From Opitutia bacterium (GTDB lineage: Bacteria; Verrucomicrobiota; Verrucomicrobiia; Opitutales; Opitutaceae): a DNA stretch of 64,000 nt. The stretch's first letter is position 1. Every line of letters starts with the position of its first letter. This document shows, piece after piece, positions 54,218 through 62,962 of this stretch. The notes under the pieces were generated by a model that ran no database searches, was not told the origin of the DNA, and worked only from the letters and a program-made list of their open reading frames with translations. The stretch covers positions 1 through 64,000 of the forward strand of contig CANGCX010000002.1 in NCBI GenBank assembly GCA_947452315.1, written 5' to 3'. The position numbers and the translations under genes were made by a program.

Positions 54218-55066
54218 TTAGCTTGAGACTCCCCGCGCCACGGGTCTTGCCGGATCCGAAACCCATTCGCTCCAAGAGCCAGCGTAAAGCTTGGAACCCT
54301 TGAGTCCCGCGTATTCCATCGCGAAAATATTGGCGCAAGCTGTAATGCCCGAACCGCAGGAGTGTCCGACATCCTCAACTGCGCGCGCACCGATTAGATC
54401 GACAAACTCCCGATGCAACTCCGCGACGGGGCGGAGCGTAAGATCGGCATTCAGATTAGTCTTAAAGAAGCGATTCACTGCCCCAGGAATATGTCCGGCC
54501 ACGGGATCCATGGGCTCGACTTCACCACGGAAACGCTCACCCGCACGGGCATCGATCAGTAAACTATCTACCTGATTGATTCGACGCAGCACCTCGCCCG
54601 CACCCCAAAGCTGGCTCGTATCCACCGTAGGCGAGCGCGTCGCAACATTGGGCCGCTTCACTGGTATCTCCATGGTAACGGGACGGCCTTCATTTATCCA
54701 CTTTTGCCAACCACCATCGAGTAACGCCACCTGTTTAAATCCGATCCAGCGAGCCAACCACCACAAGCGAGCTGCGTATAGCCCCCCAGCGTCATCATAT
54801 GCGATAATCCGGCTGCTTTCATTTACGCCATGAAGCGTGAAAAAAGCCGCCAGCTTATCCGGCGCGGGCAAAGGGTGCCGACCATTGCGACCGTTTTTTG
54901 CTCCAGAGAGAGCTGTTTCAACGGAGGCGAAATGCGCCCCGACAATGTGACTTTCAGCGTAGAGTTTTGCTCCTTTGCCATGATCAACGAGATCGTGCCG
55001 GCAATCTAAAATAACCCAGGTCGGATCGTTGAGGTGAGACGTGAGTAGAGCGGTTGAAACGAGCAT
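54218..55066 (-). CDS. sseA: 3-mercaptopyruvate sulfurtransferase-type protein (two rhodanese domains)
   Basis: Transfers sulfane sulfur from 3-mercaptopyruvate or thiosulfate to acceptors. The 282-aa protein has two rhodanese domains: an inactive N-terminal one (VILDCRHDLVDHGKGAKLYA) and a catalytic one with the six-residue loop CGSGIT following the catalytic Cys in HSCGSGITACA. A CGSG[IV]TA loop is typical of mercaptopyruvate sulfurtransferase, as opposed to CRxGxR/T of thiosulfate sulfurtransferase. It converges on the 52395 gene, 11 bases apart. Confidence 0.92.
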   Translation of the reverse strand: MLVSTALLTSHLNDPTWVILDCRHDLVDHGKGAKLYAESHIVGAHFASVETALSGAKNGRNGRHPLPAPDKLAAFFTLHGVNESSRIIAYDDAGGLYAARLWWLARWIGFKQVALLDGGWQKWINEGRPVTMEIPVKRPNVATRSPTVDTSQLWGAGEVLRRINQVDSLLIDARAGERFRGEVEPMDPVAGHIPGAVNRFFKTNLNADLTLRPVAELHREFVDLIGARAVEDVGHSCGSGITACANIFAMEYAGLKGSKLYAGSWSEWVSDPARPVARGVSS

Positions 55067-55146
55067 GATGCGCGCAGCTTTAAGGCAGATTTATTCCGCG
55101 TGAAACCAAATCACATAGGTTTCATACAGCAAAACAGCAGGCTAGA

Positions 55147-55806
55147 TTATTTAAATATGAACCCAATGGCGTCCAATTCGTTCATATTGAAAGGCGCACT
55201 CGCAAGCACTTCCTGCAATTTTTCCCAAGCTAAAGACATCGTCGGCAATTCACATATCGCCAGTCCATCGTCATTATCATGCAGGTGAATAAGCCAAGGG
55301 CTATTACTATCAGCATGATGCTGGAACACGGATCCATAAAGATAATTTCCAGGCAAGCCTGGATGAGGCCCAGTTCCCGGAACCAAGAATAGACTATGAA
55401 TCGGATCGTGCGCGAGGACGACTTGATCGCCTATGTGCTTAGCGCGATGCTGCGGTGATTTGCCCGCGACAACCGTGCGACGCTCGGCAGCCCGGTCGCG
55501 CAGTTGTGCAGGCAAAGAAGCAACGTAACGCTCGAAGATACTGAAATTACTTTCCAGATCAGCCGGCTCGACGCGACCGGCAATCACTTCGTCGAGATTT
55601 TGCGCACGAAACACCGGCGCTGTCGCCAGTGATCGCGTGGTGACGTATCCACCTTTGTGATTAGCACTAGCGTAAACTTGATGAGTCGCGAGCAACCGTT
55701 TGAGCGCATCCATATAAGACGGCGTAGCGGGCACGACACCGGTCGGACTGTGCTCGATTAAATCAAGTACAGTGTGATCAAAATGAGCATGGGGATCTTG
55801 GGGCAT
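55147..55806 (-). CDS. Protein of unknown function, 219 aa
   Basis: I do not recognise it. No signal peptide or membrane helix. The start MPQDPHAHFDHTVLDLIEHS resembles a mixed helical soluble protein; later FLVPGTGPHPGLPGNYLYGS and PWLIHLHDNDDGLAICELPT suggest a globular fold, with clustered His/Asp that could bind a metal, though no catalytic pattern is complete. Codon use is like its neighbours. It lies 47 bases after the rsgA stop on the same strand, so it may be co-transcribed with rsgA. Confidence 0.72.
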   Translation of the reverse strand: MPQDPHAHFDHTVLDLIEHSPTGVVPATPSYMDALKRLLATHQVYASANHKGGYVTTRSLATAPVFRAQNLDEVIAGRVEPADLESNFSIFERYVASLPAQLRDRAAERRTVVAGKSPQHRAKHIGDQVVLAHDPIHSLFLVPGTGPHPGLPGNYLYGSVFQHHADSNSPWLIHLHDNDDGLAICELPTMSLAWEKLQEVLASAPFNMNELDAIGFIFK

Positions 55807-55853
55807 GGCCCAAACTTATCGCCAACGCCGCGTAACACCAACCTTCTTCTTAG

Positions 55854-56948
55854 CTAATCCTCGACGTGATGCCGATGCCGAAACGGCGTTTGTCCCTGTG
55901 TGCGGTTTTTCCAACCAGGTTTGCTGGCCAGTGCACTCGGTTTTTTTCTCGCCGGCACACTGGCCGCTTTCTCCCCTTTCAGTTTAAGATAACTCTCAAA
56001 ACGTTGTAACAATAAATTACCCTCCGCGATGCTCACGCGCACTGCGCAGCCCGGCTCATTACCGTGGCTACAATTGCTAAACTTACACCGCGTAGCTAAT
56101 ACCGCGATATCGGCAAATGCGTCCTCCACACCGTCCTCAACGCCCCAAAGCTGCAATTCCCTCATCCCGGGAGTGTCGATCACCAGTGCACCGGTCGGCG
56201 TCTGCACAAGCTCACGCCGCGTCGTAGTGTGCCTACCTTTACTGTCTTTCTCGCGGACTTCTCCAGTTGGCAATGCCTCAGGATCACGCACCAATAAATT
56301 AATGAGGCTCGATTTCCCCACGCCTGAGGAGCCTATAAATGCCAATGTCCGGCCTGGCTGAGCGTAGATCGATGTCAGGGCCTTTAAGCCCTTACGCGTC
56401 TCCGAACTCGTGATGATCACCGGAACACCCGGCACCAGAGCTTCAATCTCTCGGCGCACAGTTTCGGCATCCGTACACACGTCAGATTTATTTAAAACAA
56501 TGACCGCCTCCGCTCCACTTTCCTTCGCCGCCACCAAAAAACGCTGAATGCGCTTCGGATTGAAATTTTGATCCAGCCCGCTCACCAGGAACACCGTATC
56601 GATATTGGCCGCCACGATTTGTTCGATTTCTTCTGAACCCGAGGCACGCCTCGAAAACTTCGTGCGCCGGGGCAAAACCGCATGTATGTCCGCGCGAGCC
56701 TCGCCCGGACGGCGACGTACCGCAACCCAATCGCCAACCGCAGGAAATTGTTCGGCTTTCTTCGCCACGTGGAAAAAACCGCCTCCACATTCTCCTAGTA
56801 CTTCACCGTCCGCGGTGTGCACCGCGTAAAAATTCCGGCGCAACTCGCATACGACACGCGCAGGCTCCAATCCCGCCACCCCGTACGGGGTAAACGCGAG
56901 GGCTAGGGCATCGTGCCAGCCGAGTTCTACAAGAGTCATACCTATCAT
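55854..56948 (-). CDS. rsgA: Small ribosomal subunit biogenesis GTPase RsgA
   Basis: A circularly permuted GTPase that assists late 30S maturation. The 364-aa protein has an N-terminal OB fold (GDWVAVRRRPGEARADIHAV), then G4 in VLNKSD, G5 TSS, G1 FIGSSGVGKSSLINLL, G3 DTPGMRELQLWG and a C-terminal zinc-knuckle CKFSNCSHGNEPGCAV. The order G4-G5-G1-G3 is the RsgA hallmark. A Lys/Arg-rich tail (about 30 residues) extends the C-terminus. Start is ATG at 56948 or 56939. Divergent from the DUF2293 gene. Confidence 0.96.
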   Translation of the reverse strand: MIGMTLVELGWHDALALAFTPYGVAGLEPARVVCELRRNFYAVHTADGEVLGECGGGFFHVAKKAEQFPAVGDWVAVRRRPGEARADIHAVLPRRTKFSRRASGSEEIEQIVAANIDTVFLVSGLDQNFNPKRIQRFLVAAKESGAEAVIVLNKSDVCTDAETVRREIEALVPGVPVIITSSETRKGLKALTSIYAQPGRTLAFIGSSGVGKSSLINLLVRDPEALPTGEVREKDSKGRHTTTRRELVQTPTGALVIDTPGMRELQLWGVEDGVEDAFADIAVLATRCKFSNCSHGNEPGCAVRVSIAEGNLLLQRFESYLKLKGEKAASVPARKKPSALASKPGWKNRTQGQTPFRHRHHVED

Positions 56949-57059
56949 CTTAGCAGAACGACCACGCCCGACGCCAGCGCGCAGCGAAAAATTTCTAAAT
57001 TAGCCACCTAGACTCAGGTTGCGGCTTGAGCTTGCGAGCGGACCTTTGTCCCCTCTGCC

Positions 57060-57788
57060 GTGCCTAACGCCACCCGCGAAGTCCGTCCCAGTCAAAAACA
57101 TGGCTACGTGATCAACGAACACGCCGAACTCGAACCCATCCCCGCGGGTTGGACTCTACTGTTACCCGGCGACTCGGCCCTTAGCCGGCGCATCAAAGCA
57201 GATGGCCCTACATGGACAATGTCTGAGATGAAAGGTCGCAAACGCTTCTCCCTCGGAATATGGGCCCCGGAACATCGTATCGAAGCACTTCGAACGGCAC
57301 TTCTAGTCGAACGCGCCGATCCTGCCCATCAACGCAAACTAGACTCAGCTCGTGCCCGCCGCACCATCGAACAAACAAACTACGTCGAAGATTTTCGCAC
57401 CGCTGTATTAACATTTCTTGCCTTCCATTCTGTGCATGCTGGCGACGCCCAAAGCCTATCTGATCTTATAACCGCTCATGCCACCCCCGTAGGCAGCGGC
57501 ACGGTCGCCCGCACCGAACGTATTCCACTCAAAGAGCGTGCCGAAGCCGCCACCATCGCGTGGCTCCGTCATCAGACTACTGGATACGATGAAATGCGCA
57601 TCCCCCTCATCAAGGGACGTCGCCGCGAAATCCGACACCTTCTCGCCCAACGTTCACACCAACTTTTACGACTTTACCGAGAAGGTCTTCACGTCGATTT
57701 CAAGACTTGTCCCTTACAAGCCGCACTAAACCCCGGTCGGCCCGCACCCACCGCAACCTCGTCTTCCTCGCAGGCTTTGTTTTTTTAA
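57060..57788 (+). CDS. DUF2293 domain protein
   Basis: A 242-aa cytosolic protein of unknown function with a GTG start at 57060. The C-terminal half (FLAFHSVHAGDAQSLSDLIT, VARTERIPLKERAEAATIAW, MRIPLIKGRRREIRHLLA) is the DUF2293 domain; the first ~50 residues (RPSQKHGYVINEHAELEPI, GDSALSRRIKA) are a separate N-terminal part. DUF2293 is found in bacteria and fungi without known role; the basic, Arg-rich tail around IRHLLAQRSHQLLR may bind nucleic acid. It lies 14 bases before the metallo-beta-lactamase-fold gene. Confidence 0.83.
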   Translation: MPNATREVRPSQKHGYVINEHAELEPIPAGWTLLLPGDSALSRRIKADGPTWTMSEMKGRKRFSLGIWAPEHRIEALRTALLVERADPAHQRKLDSARARRTIEQTNYVEDFRTAVLTFLAFHSVHAGDAQSLSDLITAHATPVGSGTVARTERIPLKERAEAATIAWLRHQTTGYDEMRIPLIKGRRREIRHLLAQRSHQLLRLYREGLHVDFKTCPLQAALNPGRPAPTATSSSSQALFF

Positions 57789-57802
57789 TACCCGCTTTCG
57801 TT

Positions 57803-58813
57803 ATGCAAAATACCCCATCAAATAATTCCACTCGCCGTCATTTTATTTGCGCTACCACCGCCGCCCTTGCCACTGCGGTTTTGCCGCAATCGCTACGCGC
57901 AGTCGAAGCCACGCCAAAGCGACAGGCGCCACGCAATGCCTTCAGCTACCGTTTCAACATCGGAGACATCGAGGCCTATTCCATCAGCGACGGTAGCATG
58001 CTCCTGCGCGAAGGCCTCGATCTGATGTGGCCAGAAGCAGCCCGACCCGAAATGCGAGAAGATCTCATTATTAGGGGTGAAAGAACCGATGCGCTTCCAC
58101 TCTACGTCAATATCCTGCTCCTTAAAATTGACCGCGAATTGGTGATCTTCGACGGCGGTTTTGGACATGGGAAAAACCCTGAACGAGGCTGGGTGTCGAC
58201 GGCGCTCGCCGAACTTGGATTGGCGCCAGAGCAGATCACTCACGCCTTTCTCAGCCACGCGCACGGCGATCACATCGGCGGCTTTGTCACCGGCAACCGC
58301 GCCGTCTTTCCTAATGCCGCGGTCTATTGTTTACGCGAAGAAGTTGATTTTTGGCGCTCTCCTACGCCCGATTTCTCCCGATCCAAACGCGCCAAAGGTC
58401 CACTCCCCGGCATGATCAAAGATGCCCGAGAAAAATTCGACGTTCTCCAGCCCAACCTGCAATTTCTCCGTGATGGGGACTCCGTGCTTGGCGGGGCAAT
58501 CACGCTGCTGGGGGCCCCCGGACACACATCTGGCCACGCGATTTTTCGTATTAAATCAGGCCGTGACTCGCTCCTGCATTTCATGGATGTCGCGCATCAC
58601 CATACCTTGATGTTCAGCAATCCGACGTGGGGCATCGCCTACGATCACGAACCCGTACAAGCGATTCATACTCGCCAAAAACTATTTACCGAACTCGCCC
58701 ACTCCCACGAACGCGCCTACGGTTTCCACCTCCCTTGGCCCGGCATCGGCCGCATCGCTCAAACCGGACGAGGCTTTAGCTGGCAAAGCGAGCGCTGGAG
58801 TTGGGGCCTGTAA
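57803..58813 (+). CDS. Exported metallo-beta-lactamase-fold hydrolase
   Basis: A 336-aa protein with a Tat-like signal (SNNSTRRHFICATTAALATA). The MBL motif is FLSHAHGDHIGGFVTG, with further ligands in GAPGHTSGHAIF and FMDVAHHHTLMF, so two zinc ions are expected. It looks like a lactonase, quinoprotein-relay or carbohydrate-degradation enzyme of the glyoxalase II-like group; no substrate can be inferred. The start at 57803 is chosen; the longer frame from 57707 overlaps the DUF2293 gene in another frame. Confidence 0.87.
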   Translation: MQNTPSNNSTRRHFICATTAALATAVLPQSLRAVEATPKRQAPRNAFSYRFNIGDIEAYSISDGSMLLREGLDLMWPEAARPEMREDLIIRGERTDALPLYVNILLLKIDRELVIFDGGFGHGKNPERGWVSTALAELGLAPEQITHAFLSHAHGDHIGGFVTGNRAVFPNAAVYCLREEVDFWRSPTPDFSRSKRAKGPLPGMIKDAREKFDVLQPNLQFLRDGDSVLGGAITLLGAPGHTSGHAIFRIKSGRDSLLHFMDVAHHHTLMFSNPTWGIAYDHEPVQAIHTRQKLFTELAHSHERAYGFHLPWPGIGRIAQTGRGFSWQSERWSWGL

Positions 58814-58881
58814 CTTCTGCGTCGCCAAACGTATCTCCAGCCGACGTCGTTACGCGCAGCGCGCTTGCCCGCGCTTTCATC

Positions 58882-59748
58882 ATGACGCCATTCACAATTT
58901 TACTCACCCATCCCGGTAGCGCCCATAAAGACGAGTTCCTCGCCTGCTGTGTTCTGCTCGCTTTGCACCCCGTGCCCATCGTCCGGCGTGAACCCACCGC
59001 CAGCGATTTAAACGATCCGCAGGTTGCTGTCGTAGATGTCGGCCACCAGCACGATCCCGCGCGGAATAACTTCGACCACCACCAACTCCCCAAAGATCAC
59101 ACGCCTACCTGCTCGCTTTCGCTCGTTTTACAACACCTCGGAATCTACAACGACGCCCGCCAATTTTGTGAATGGCTCGAGCCTGCCGAGTGGTTCGATT
59201 GCCGCGGCCCGATCAGCACAGCCAAATTTCTCGGCATAGAGCGCAACGCCTTACCCAAACTCAACTCTCCGATCGATATCACCTTACTCCGCCGCTTCGC
59301 CATCGCCGATCGTATCGAACCCAGTGCTCCTCTCTGGGCGATTATGTGCATGATCGGAGAAGACCTTTTGGACTATATCCGCACGCTCCGCGCTCGACTC
59401 GATTTCATCGCGCAACACGCCCAAGTCTGGGAGCTCGTGCTAGGCGGCGAGCCGGCCCACATTCTGTTTCTGCCACGCACCGATCCGCTGCCGGAAGAGC
59501 CTTCGATGGGCATCGAACGCTACATCGAGGCCCAAAATCTCGCCGGCAAGATCGTCGGCACCGTCGCTCCAGATCGCCGCAGTACCGGCTACGGTTTATC
59601 CCGGTTTCAAGACAACCCGCGTCTCGATTTCACGCGTATCGCGGAAGCTTCGGGTGTGCATTTCGCGCACGCGCGAGGTTTCGTTGCCAAAACTTCACTC
59701 ACCGATCAGGCACAAATTAAAGCCTTACTTGTGCGCGCAGGTGGTTGA
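58882..59748 (+). CDS. MYG1-like metal-dependent protein (UPF0160 family)
   Basis: A 288-aa protein with the MYG1/DHH-related motifs LLTHPGSAHKDEFLACCVLLA near the start (His, Asp), QVAVVDVGHQHDP and NNFDHHQLPKDH. The eukaryotic MYG1 proteins are reported 3'-5' RNA exonucleases of nucleus and mitochondria; bacterial members are little studied. A Myg1 C-terminal region follows (GIERYIEAQNLAGKIVGTVA). The ATG at 58882 is taken; a longer frame from 58801 overlaps the preceding gene. Confidence 0.82.
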   Translation: MTPFTILLTHPGSAHKDEFLACCVLLALHPVPIVRREPTASDLNDPQVAVVDVGHQHDPARNNFDHHQLPKDHTPTCSLSLVLQHLGIYNDARQFCEWLEPAEWFDCRGPISTAKFLGIERNALPKLNSPIDITLLRRFAIADRIEPSAPLWAIMCMIGEDLLDYIRTLRARLDFIAQHAQVWELVLGGEPAHILFLPRTDPLPEEPSMGIERYIEAQNLAGKIVGTVAPDRRSTGYGLSRFQDNPRLDFTRIAEASGVHFAHARGFVAKTSLTDQAQIKALLVRAGG

Positions 59749-59762
59749 TAAAACACGACGAA

Positions 59763-60488
59763 TCAGGGAAACCATTCAAGTAACGCAGCGCTCACCAAGG
59801 CGTGACCTTTTTCGTTGGGGTGGTTGCGTTGCGACATTAGCGTCTCCGTTACTCCGCCGGTAGCCGCGTGCCGCTGAAACAAAGCATAACTATCCACCAG
59901 CGCGACCTTGTATTCCCGAGCGAGCCCGCGAATTTGCTCAGCGTGCAGAGCCAATTTATCGGAAGGATCAGCCCATTTTGCGGCCGTGTCTGGTGTCGGC
60001 GTGAGCAAAATGACTCTAGCGCCACCGGTTTTAGCGCGCTCGATCATTGCCCGCCAGGCTGATGCCGCCCGCTGCAGGCCCATCCCGCGGTCGTTAAGAC
60101 CGTAATCAATCGTTACGACATCAGGATGCAGGCTCATGACATCGCGTTCAAAGCGCAGCAGCCCTTTTTCTGAATCTTCACCGCCAATAGCCGTCACAAC
60201 GACGTTGATGACCGCGTGCGGATATTTTTCCGCGAGACCAACGCGCAATAGGTGCGGATACGAACCAAGCGAGTTAACAACCGGAGTCTTGAAATAACCG
60301 GCCGGCACGCTGTGACCATGACACACAATCATGAGCGCACGATTTTTTGGCCAGTCGAGCCGACTCAACGCGGCTACCTCCGCGAGGTAAGTTGCCCGAT
60401 CGACAGGTAATGTAAAACTCGAGGAACCGGGCTCCACGGCCAATGTTTCGAGGACCAACAGTAGCCAAAAAAACATTTTTTTCATCAT
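59763..60488 (-). CDS. Secreted SGNH/GDSL-type hydrolase with altered block I
   Basis: A 241-aa exported protein (signal FFWLLLVLETLAVEPG). The SGNH fold is recognised from IVCHGHSVPAGYFKT as block I, VVTAIGGEDSEKG as block II, VTIDYGLNDRG as block III, and NHPNEKGHALVSA as block V. The usual block I is GDS; here it is GHS, and the block V Asp (three residues before His) is replaced by Gln. It would therefore rely on a Ser-His dyad. Members include rhamnogalacturonan acetylesterases, which would suit the pectin theme, but that is inference. Converges on the MYG1-like gene. Confidence 0.82.
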   Translation of the reverse strand: MMKKMFFWLLLVLETLAVEPGSSSFTLPVDRATYLAEVAALSRLDWPKNRALMIVCHGHSVPAGYFKTPVVNSLGSYPHLLRVGLAEKYPHAVINVVVTAIGGEDSEKGLLRFERDVMSLHPDVVTIDYGLNDRGMGLQRAASAWRAMIERAKTGGARVILLTPTPDTAAKWADPSDKLALHAEQIRGLAREYKVALVDSYALFQRHAATGGVTETLMSQRNHPNEKGHALVSAALLEWFP

Positions 60489-60592
60489 AGTAAGCTCAAC
60501 CCAAACTGGGGCCGCGGCATTCGTCGATACGCAACTAGCCCTTGCGCCGGAGCGAAAAATAAAAACTCATAAGCTCCTTCCATATTTTACCC

Positions 60593-61021
60593 ATGACCGA
60601 ACTCCCCGACTGTCTCTATTGCCGTAAAGATCAACGCCTACAAGATCTCATGATCGAGATCGGGCCCATGCAGGTCTCCACTCTTTATCTTTTCAAAGAG
60701 CAAACGTATCGAGGCCGTTGCGTCGTCGCCTACCGCGCACACGTCAATGAGCTTTTTGAGTTACCGCCGACTGAACTCACGCTTTTCACACAAGACGTCG
60801 CCCGCGCCGCGAAGGCGATGAAAGCCGCTTTCAATCCAGCCAAAATCAACTACGGCGCCTACTCCGATAAATTGCCGCATCTGCACATGCATCTTGTGCC
60901 GAAATACGTAGATGGGCCAAGTTGGGGCGCACCGTTCGTGATGATGCCTGAGCCGAAACAAATTCTTTCGGCGGCGGATTACACCGATCTTATCGCACGG
61001 TTGCGTCTGCACCTCGCTTAA
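60593..61021 (+). CDS. HIT-family nucleotide hydrolase/transferase
   Basis: A 142-aa protein with the histidine triad HLHMHLV (within LPHLHMHLVPKY), preceded by CLYC near the N-terminus. HIT proteins hydrolyse adenosine phosphoramidates, Ap4A or similar nucleotides. Length is right for the single-domain group. The start ATG at 60593 is divergent from the SGNH gene and converges on the following methyltransferase-fold gene. Confidence 0.93.
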   Translation: MTELPDCLYCRKDQRLQDLMIEIGPMQVSTLYLFKEQTYRGRCVVAYRAHVNELFELPPTELTLFTQDVARAAKAMKAAFNPAKINYGAYSDKLPHLHMHLVPKYVDGPSWGAPFVMMPEPKQILSAADYTDLIARLRLHLA

Positions 61022-61082
61022 GTTTTCAAATAAAACTCGCGCTGGTCGAAGGAACGGCACGCACCACAAGGAGAGCTTAAAT

Positions 61083-61805
61083 TTAGGATCCCGCAGCAGA
61101 TGCGGTTTCAACCTCAGTTTTCACCAGAGGCACTTTTTTGTCCGCTACGTATATCATATATGTCGTGCTCTTGGCTGTCGCGTGTTTTTTGACCGGAGTG
61201 GGTTTCACCTCGAATCCGCTATGGGAAAGACGGCTTTCGAACGCCTTGTCAGCACCTGAGGACCAGATGGCAACTCGTCCGCCAGGTTTGAGCGCCTGTC
61301 CGATACGCGCGATACCGCGTAGATCGTAGACCTTTGCGTTACCTGATTGGACCATAGCGGCGGGGCCGTTGTCGATATCGAGCAAGATTGCGTCGTAAGG
61401 CTGGCTAGCGGAGCGCGCGATGATAGAGCGCACGTCTTCGTTGAGGATTTTCACACGGGGATCGCTCAACAATGCGCCGTTGAGTCCGCTCATATGCGTG
61501 CGATTCCAATCGATGACAGCGGACACCAACTCAGCGACATGCACTGTGGCGTGCGCGCCGACTTTGGCCAATACACCCTGCAAGGTGAAACCTAGCCCCA
61601 GTCCGCCAATTAGGATCCTCGCTGGGGCTGAGCGCGTGATTTCTGCCGTGGCTAGCTCGCCCAACGCTACCTCAGAAGCGGTCGCGGAGGAGTTCATGAG
61701 CTCCTTGCCATTCACTCGGATGCTAAAGCGTCCGTCATGGGAATGCAGGGTAAGGCGGGCGCCTTCGCGCGTGTGCGCTTCGGCCAGAATGATTTGCGGT
61801 TTCAT
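61083..61805 (-). CDS. Spermidine synthase-like SAM-dependent methyltransferase-fold protein
   Basis: A 240-aa soluble protein with RILIGGLGLGFTLQGVLA (SAM-binding loop) and VAELVSAVIDWNRTH, then YDAILLDIDNGPAAMVQSGN. This is the pattern of spermine/spermidine-synthase-like proteins lacking a tetramerisation domain; DIDNGP is a common variant in proteins of unknown activity. An unusual lysine-rich tail (about residues 215-240) follows. The ATG at 61805 is chosen; the longer frame to 61847 adds a weak start. It is divergent from trhO, with GTTTTAG repeats in between. A second, membrane-linked homologue occurs at 21569. Confidence 0.8.
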   Translation of the reverse strand: MKPQIILAEAHTREGARLTLHSHDGRFSIRVNGKELMNSSATASEVALGELATAEITRSAPARILIGGLGLGFTLQGVLAKVGAHATVHVAELVSAVIDWNRTHMSGLNGALLSDPRVKILNEDVRSIIARSASQPYDAILLDIDNGPAAMVQSGNAKVYDLRGIARIGQALKPGGRVAIWSSGADKAFESRLSHSGFEVKPTPVKKHATAKSTTYMIYVADKKVPLVKTEVETASAAGS

Positions 61806-61877
61806 ACGTCTACCTAAAACCATGACAGGAACAGCACCAGAAGCCACGCCGAACGTTACAAAAATTTTTACCTATTG

Positions 61878-61894
61878 GTTTTAGCGCGTTTTAG
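61878..61894 (+). promoter_or_regulatory. Direct GTTTTAG repeat in the trhO/methyltransferase divergent region
   Basis: GTTTTAG occurs at 61878-61884 and 61888-61894, exactly 10 bases apart, with the reverse-oriented copy CTAAAACC at 61814-61821, and GTTAGCG just downstream. All lie in the 112-base space between divergent genes, so they may be regulator sites. Confidence 0.3.
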
Positions 61895-61917
61895 GTTAGC
61901 GTTTCGCATCATTCAAG

Positions 61918-62772
61918 ATGCCCGAGTTCATCAATATTTCTGTCTATAAATTTGTCCCGTTAACCGGCCTGCCTGAACTCCGCGTCCGGCTGCTGCAGCT
62001 TACCAAGGCGCAATGTCTACGTGGCACTATTTTATTAAGCGCAGAGGGTATCAATCTATTCGTGGCGGGCAATCGTAGACAGATTGATGTGCTGCTCACC
62101 GCCCTACGCGCAGTCCATGGCTTAGGCGATCTTACGCCAAAAGAGAGTTTAAGCGAAGAGCAGCCGTTCAATCGCATGTTAGTGAAAATCAAAAAAGAAA
62201 TCATTGCCTTCGGCGTTGAGGGCCTCGATCCCGCAGGCCGTCCGACCCCAAAACTCCCTGCCCGTACTCTAAAACAATGGCTCGATGAGGGCAGGCCTGT
62301 TACTTTGCTCGACACACGCAACGCATACGAAGTACGCATGGGCACATTTCGTGGAGCGCGTCCCGCTGGTATAGACCATTTCCGCGATTTTCCTGCGGCG
62401 GTGGCTCGCCTTCCCGACACTTTAAAAAATCAACCGATTGTTATGTTTTGCACCGGTGGTATCCGCTGCGAAAAAGCCGGTCCCTACATGGAACGCGAGG
62501 GATTCACCGACGTACACCAACTCGACGGAGGCATCTTAAAGTATTTTGAAGAATGCGGCGGCGCTCATTACGAAGGGGAATGTTTTGTCTTCGATCGCCG
62601 CGTCGGTGTTGACCCGCAATTAAGAGAAACGAAAACGGTGATGTGCTTCAATTGCCAGATGCCGCTAACACCAGCCGAGCAACAGCACTCCCACTATGTG
62701 GCGGACAAAACTTGCCCCCACTGTTTTCACGGCAAACCCTCAAAAAGCTCTATCAGCATACCGGAACTTTAA
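61918..62772 (+). CDS. trhO: tRNA uridine(34) hydroxylase TrhO (YceA-like, rhodanese domain)
   Basis: Hydroxylates uridine 34 of several tRNAs toward 5-carboxymethoxyuridine. The 284-aa protein begins with the family N-terminal domain ([36 protein letters not shown]), a rhodanese domain with the catalytic [10 protein letters not shown], and a C-terminal zinc-type part ([27 protein letters not shown]). Length is standard. The TAA at 62770-62772 is followed by about 190 bases without a gene. Good identification. Confidence 0.93.
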   Translation: MPEFINISVYKFVPLTGLPELRVRLLQLTKAQCLRGTILLSAEGINLFVAGNRRQIDVLLTALRAVHGLGDLTPKESLSEEQPFNRMLVKIKKEIIAFGVEGLDPAGRPTPKLPARTLKQWLDEGRPVTLLDTRNAYEVRMGTFRGARPAGIDHFRDFPAAVARLPDTLKNQPIVMFCTGGIRCEKAGPYMEREGFTDVHQLDGGILKYFEECGGAHYEGECFVFDRRVGVDPQLRETKTVMCFNCQMPLTPAEQQHSHYVADKTCPHCFHGKPSKSSISIPEL

Positions 62773-62962
62773 AACGGACTATTCCCTACCGCGTATCGTC
62801 AGGCTTGGTCAGACAAAGCCCCACGCAAATATTTCCGCGTTACCTTTCCGTAAAGGCTACGTCATTTGAAGGACGGCCTTCGATCGACTGAGCTAATAAT
62901 TTTAGTTCACTCCCAGACCAAAACCCTACTCCCTCATTTTCCTCAAAGCACCCCTTCCACGT

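Noticed and set aside
59172-59720. 182-codon plus-strand frame inside the MYG1-like gene in another frame
   Set aside because: Arg/His-rich nonsense product overlapping a gene with conserved motifs.
62860-62896. tRNA-like D-arm and anticodon-like hairpin on the minus strand (TTAGCTCAGTCGATCGA, then an 8-base loop)
   Set aside because: The D stem is imperfect, and no T-arm GGTTCGA or acceptor partner follows at the right distance. At most a remnant; not called.
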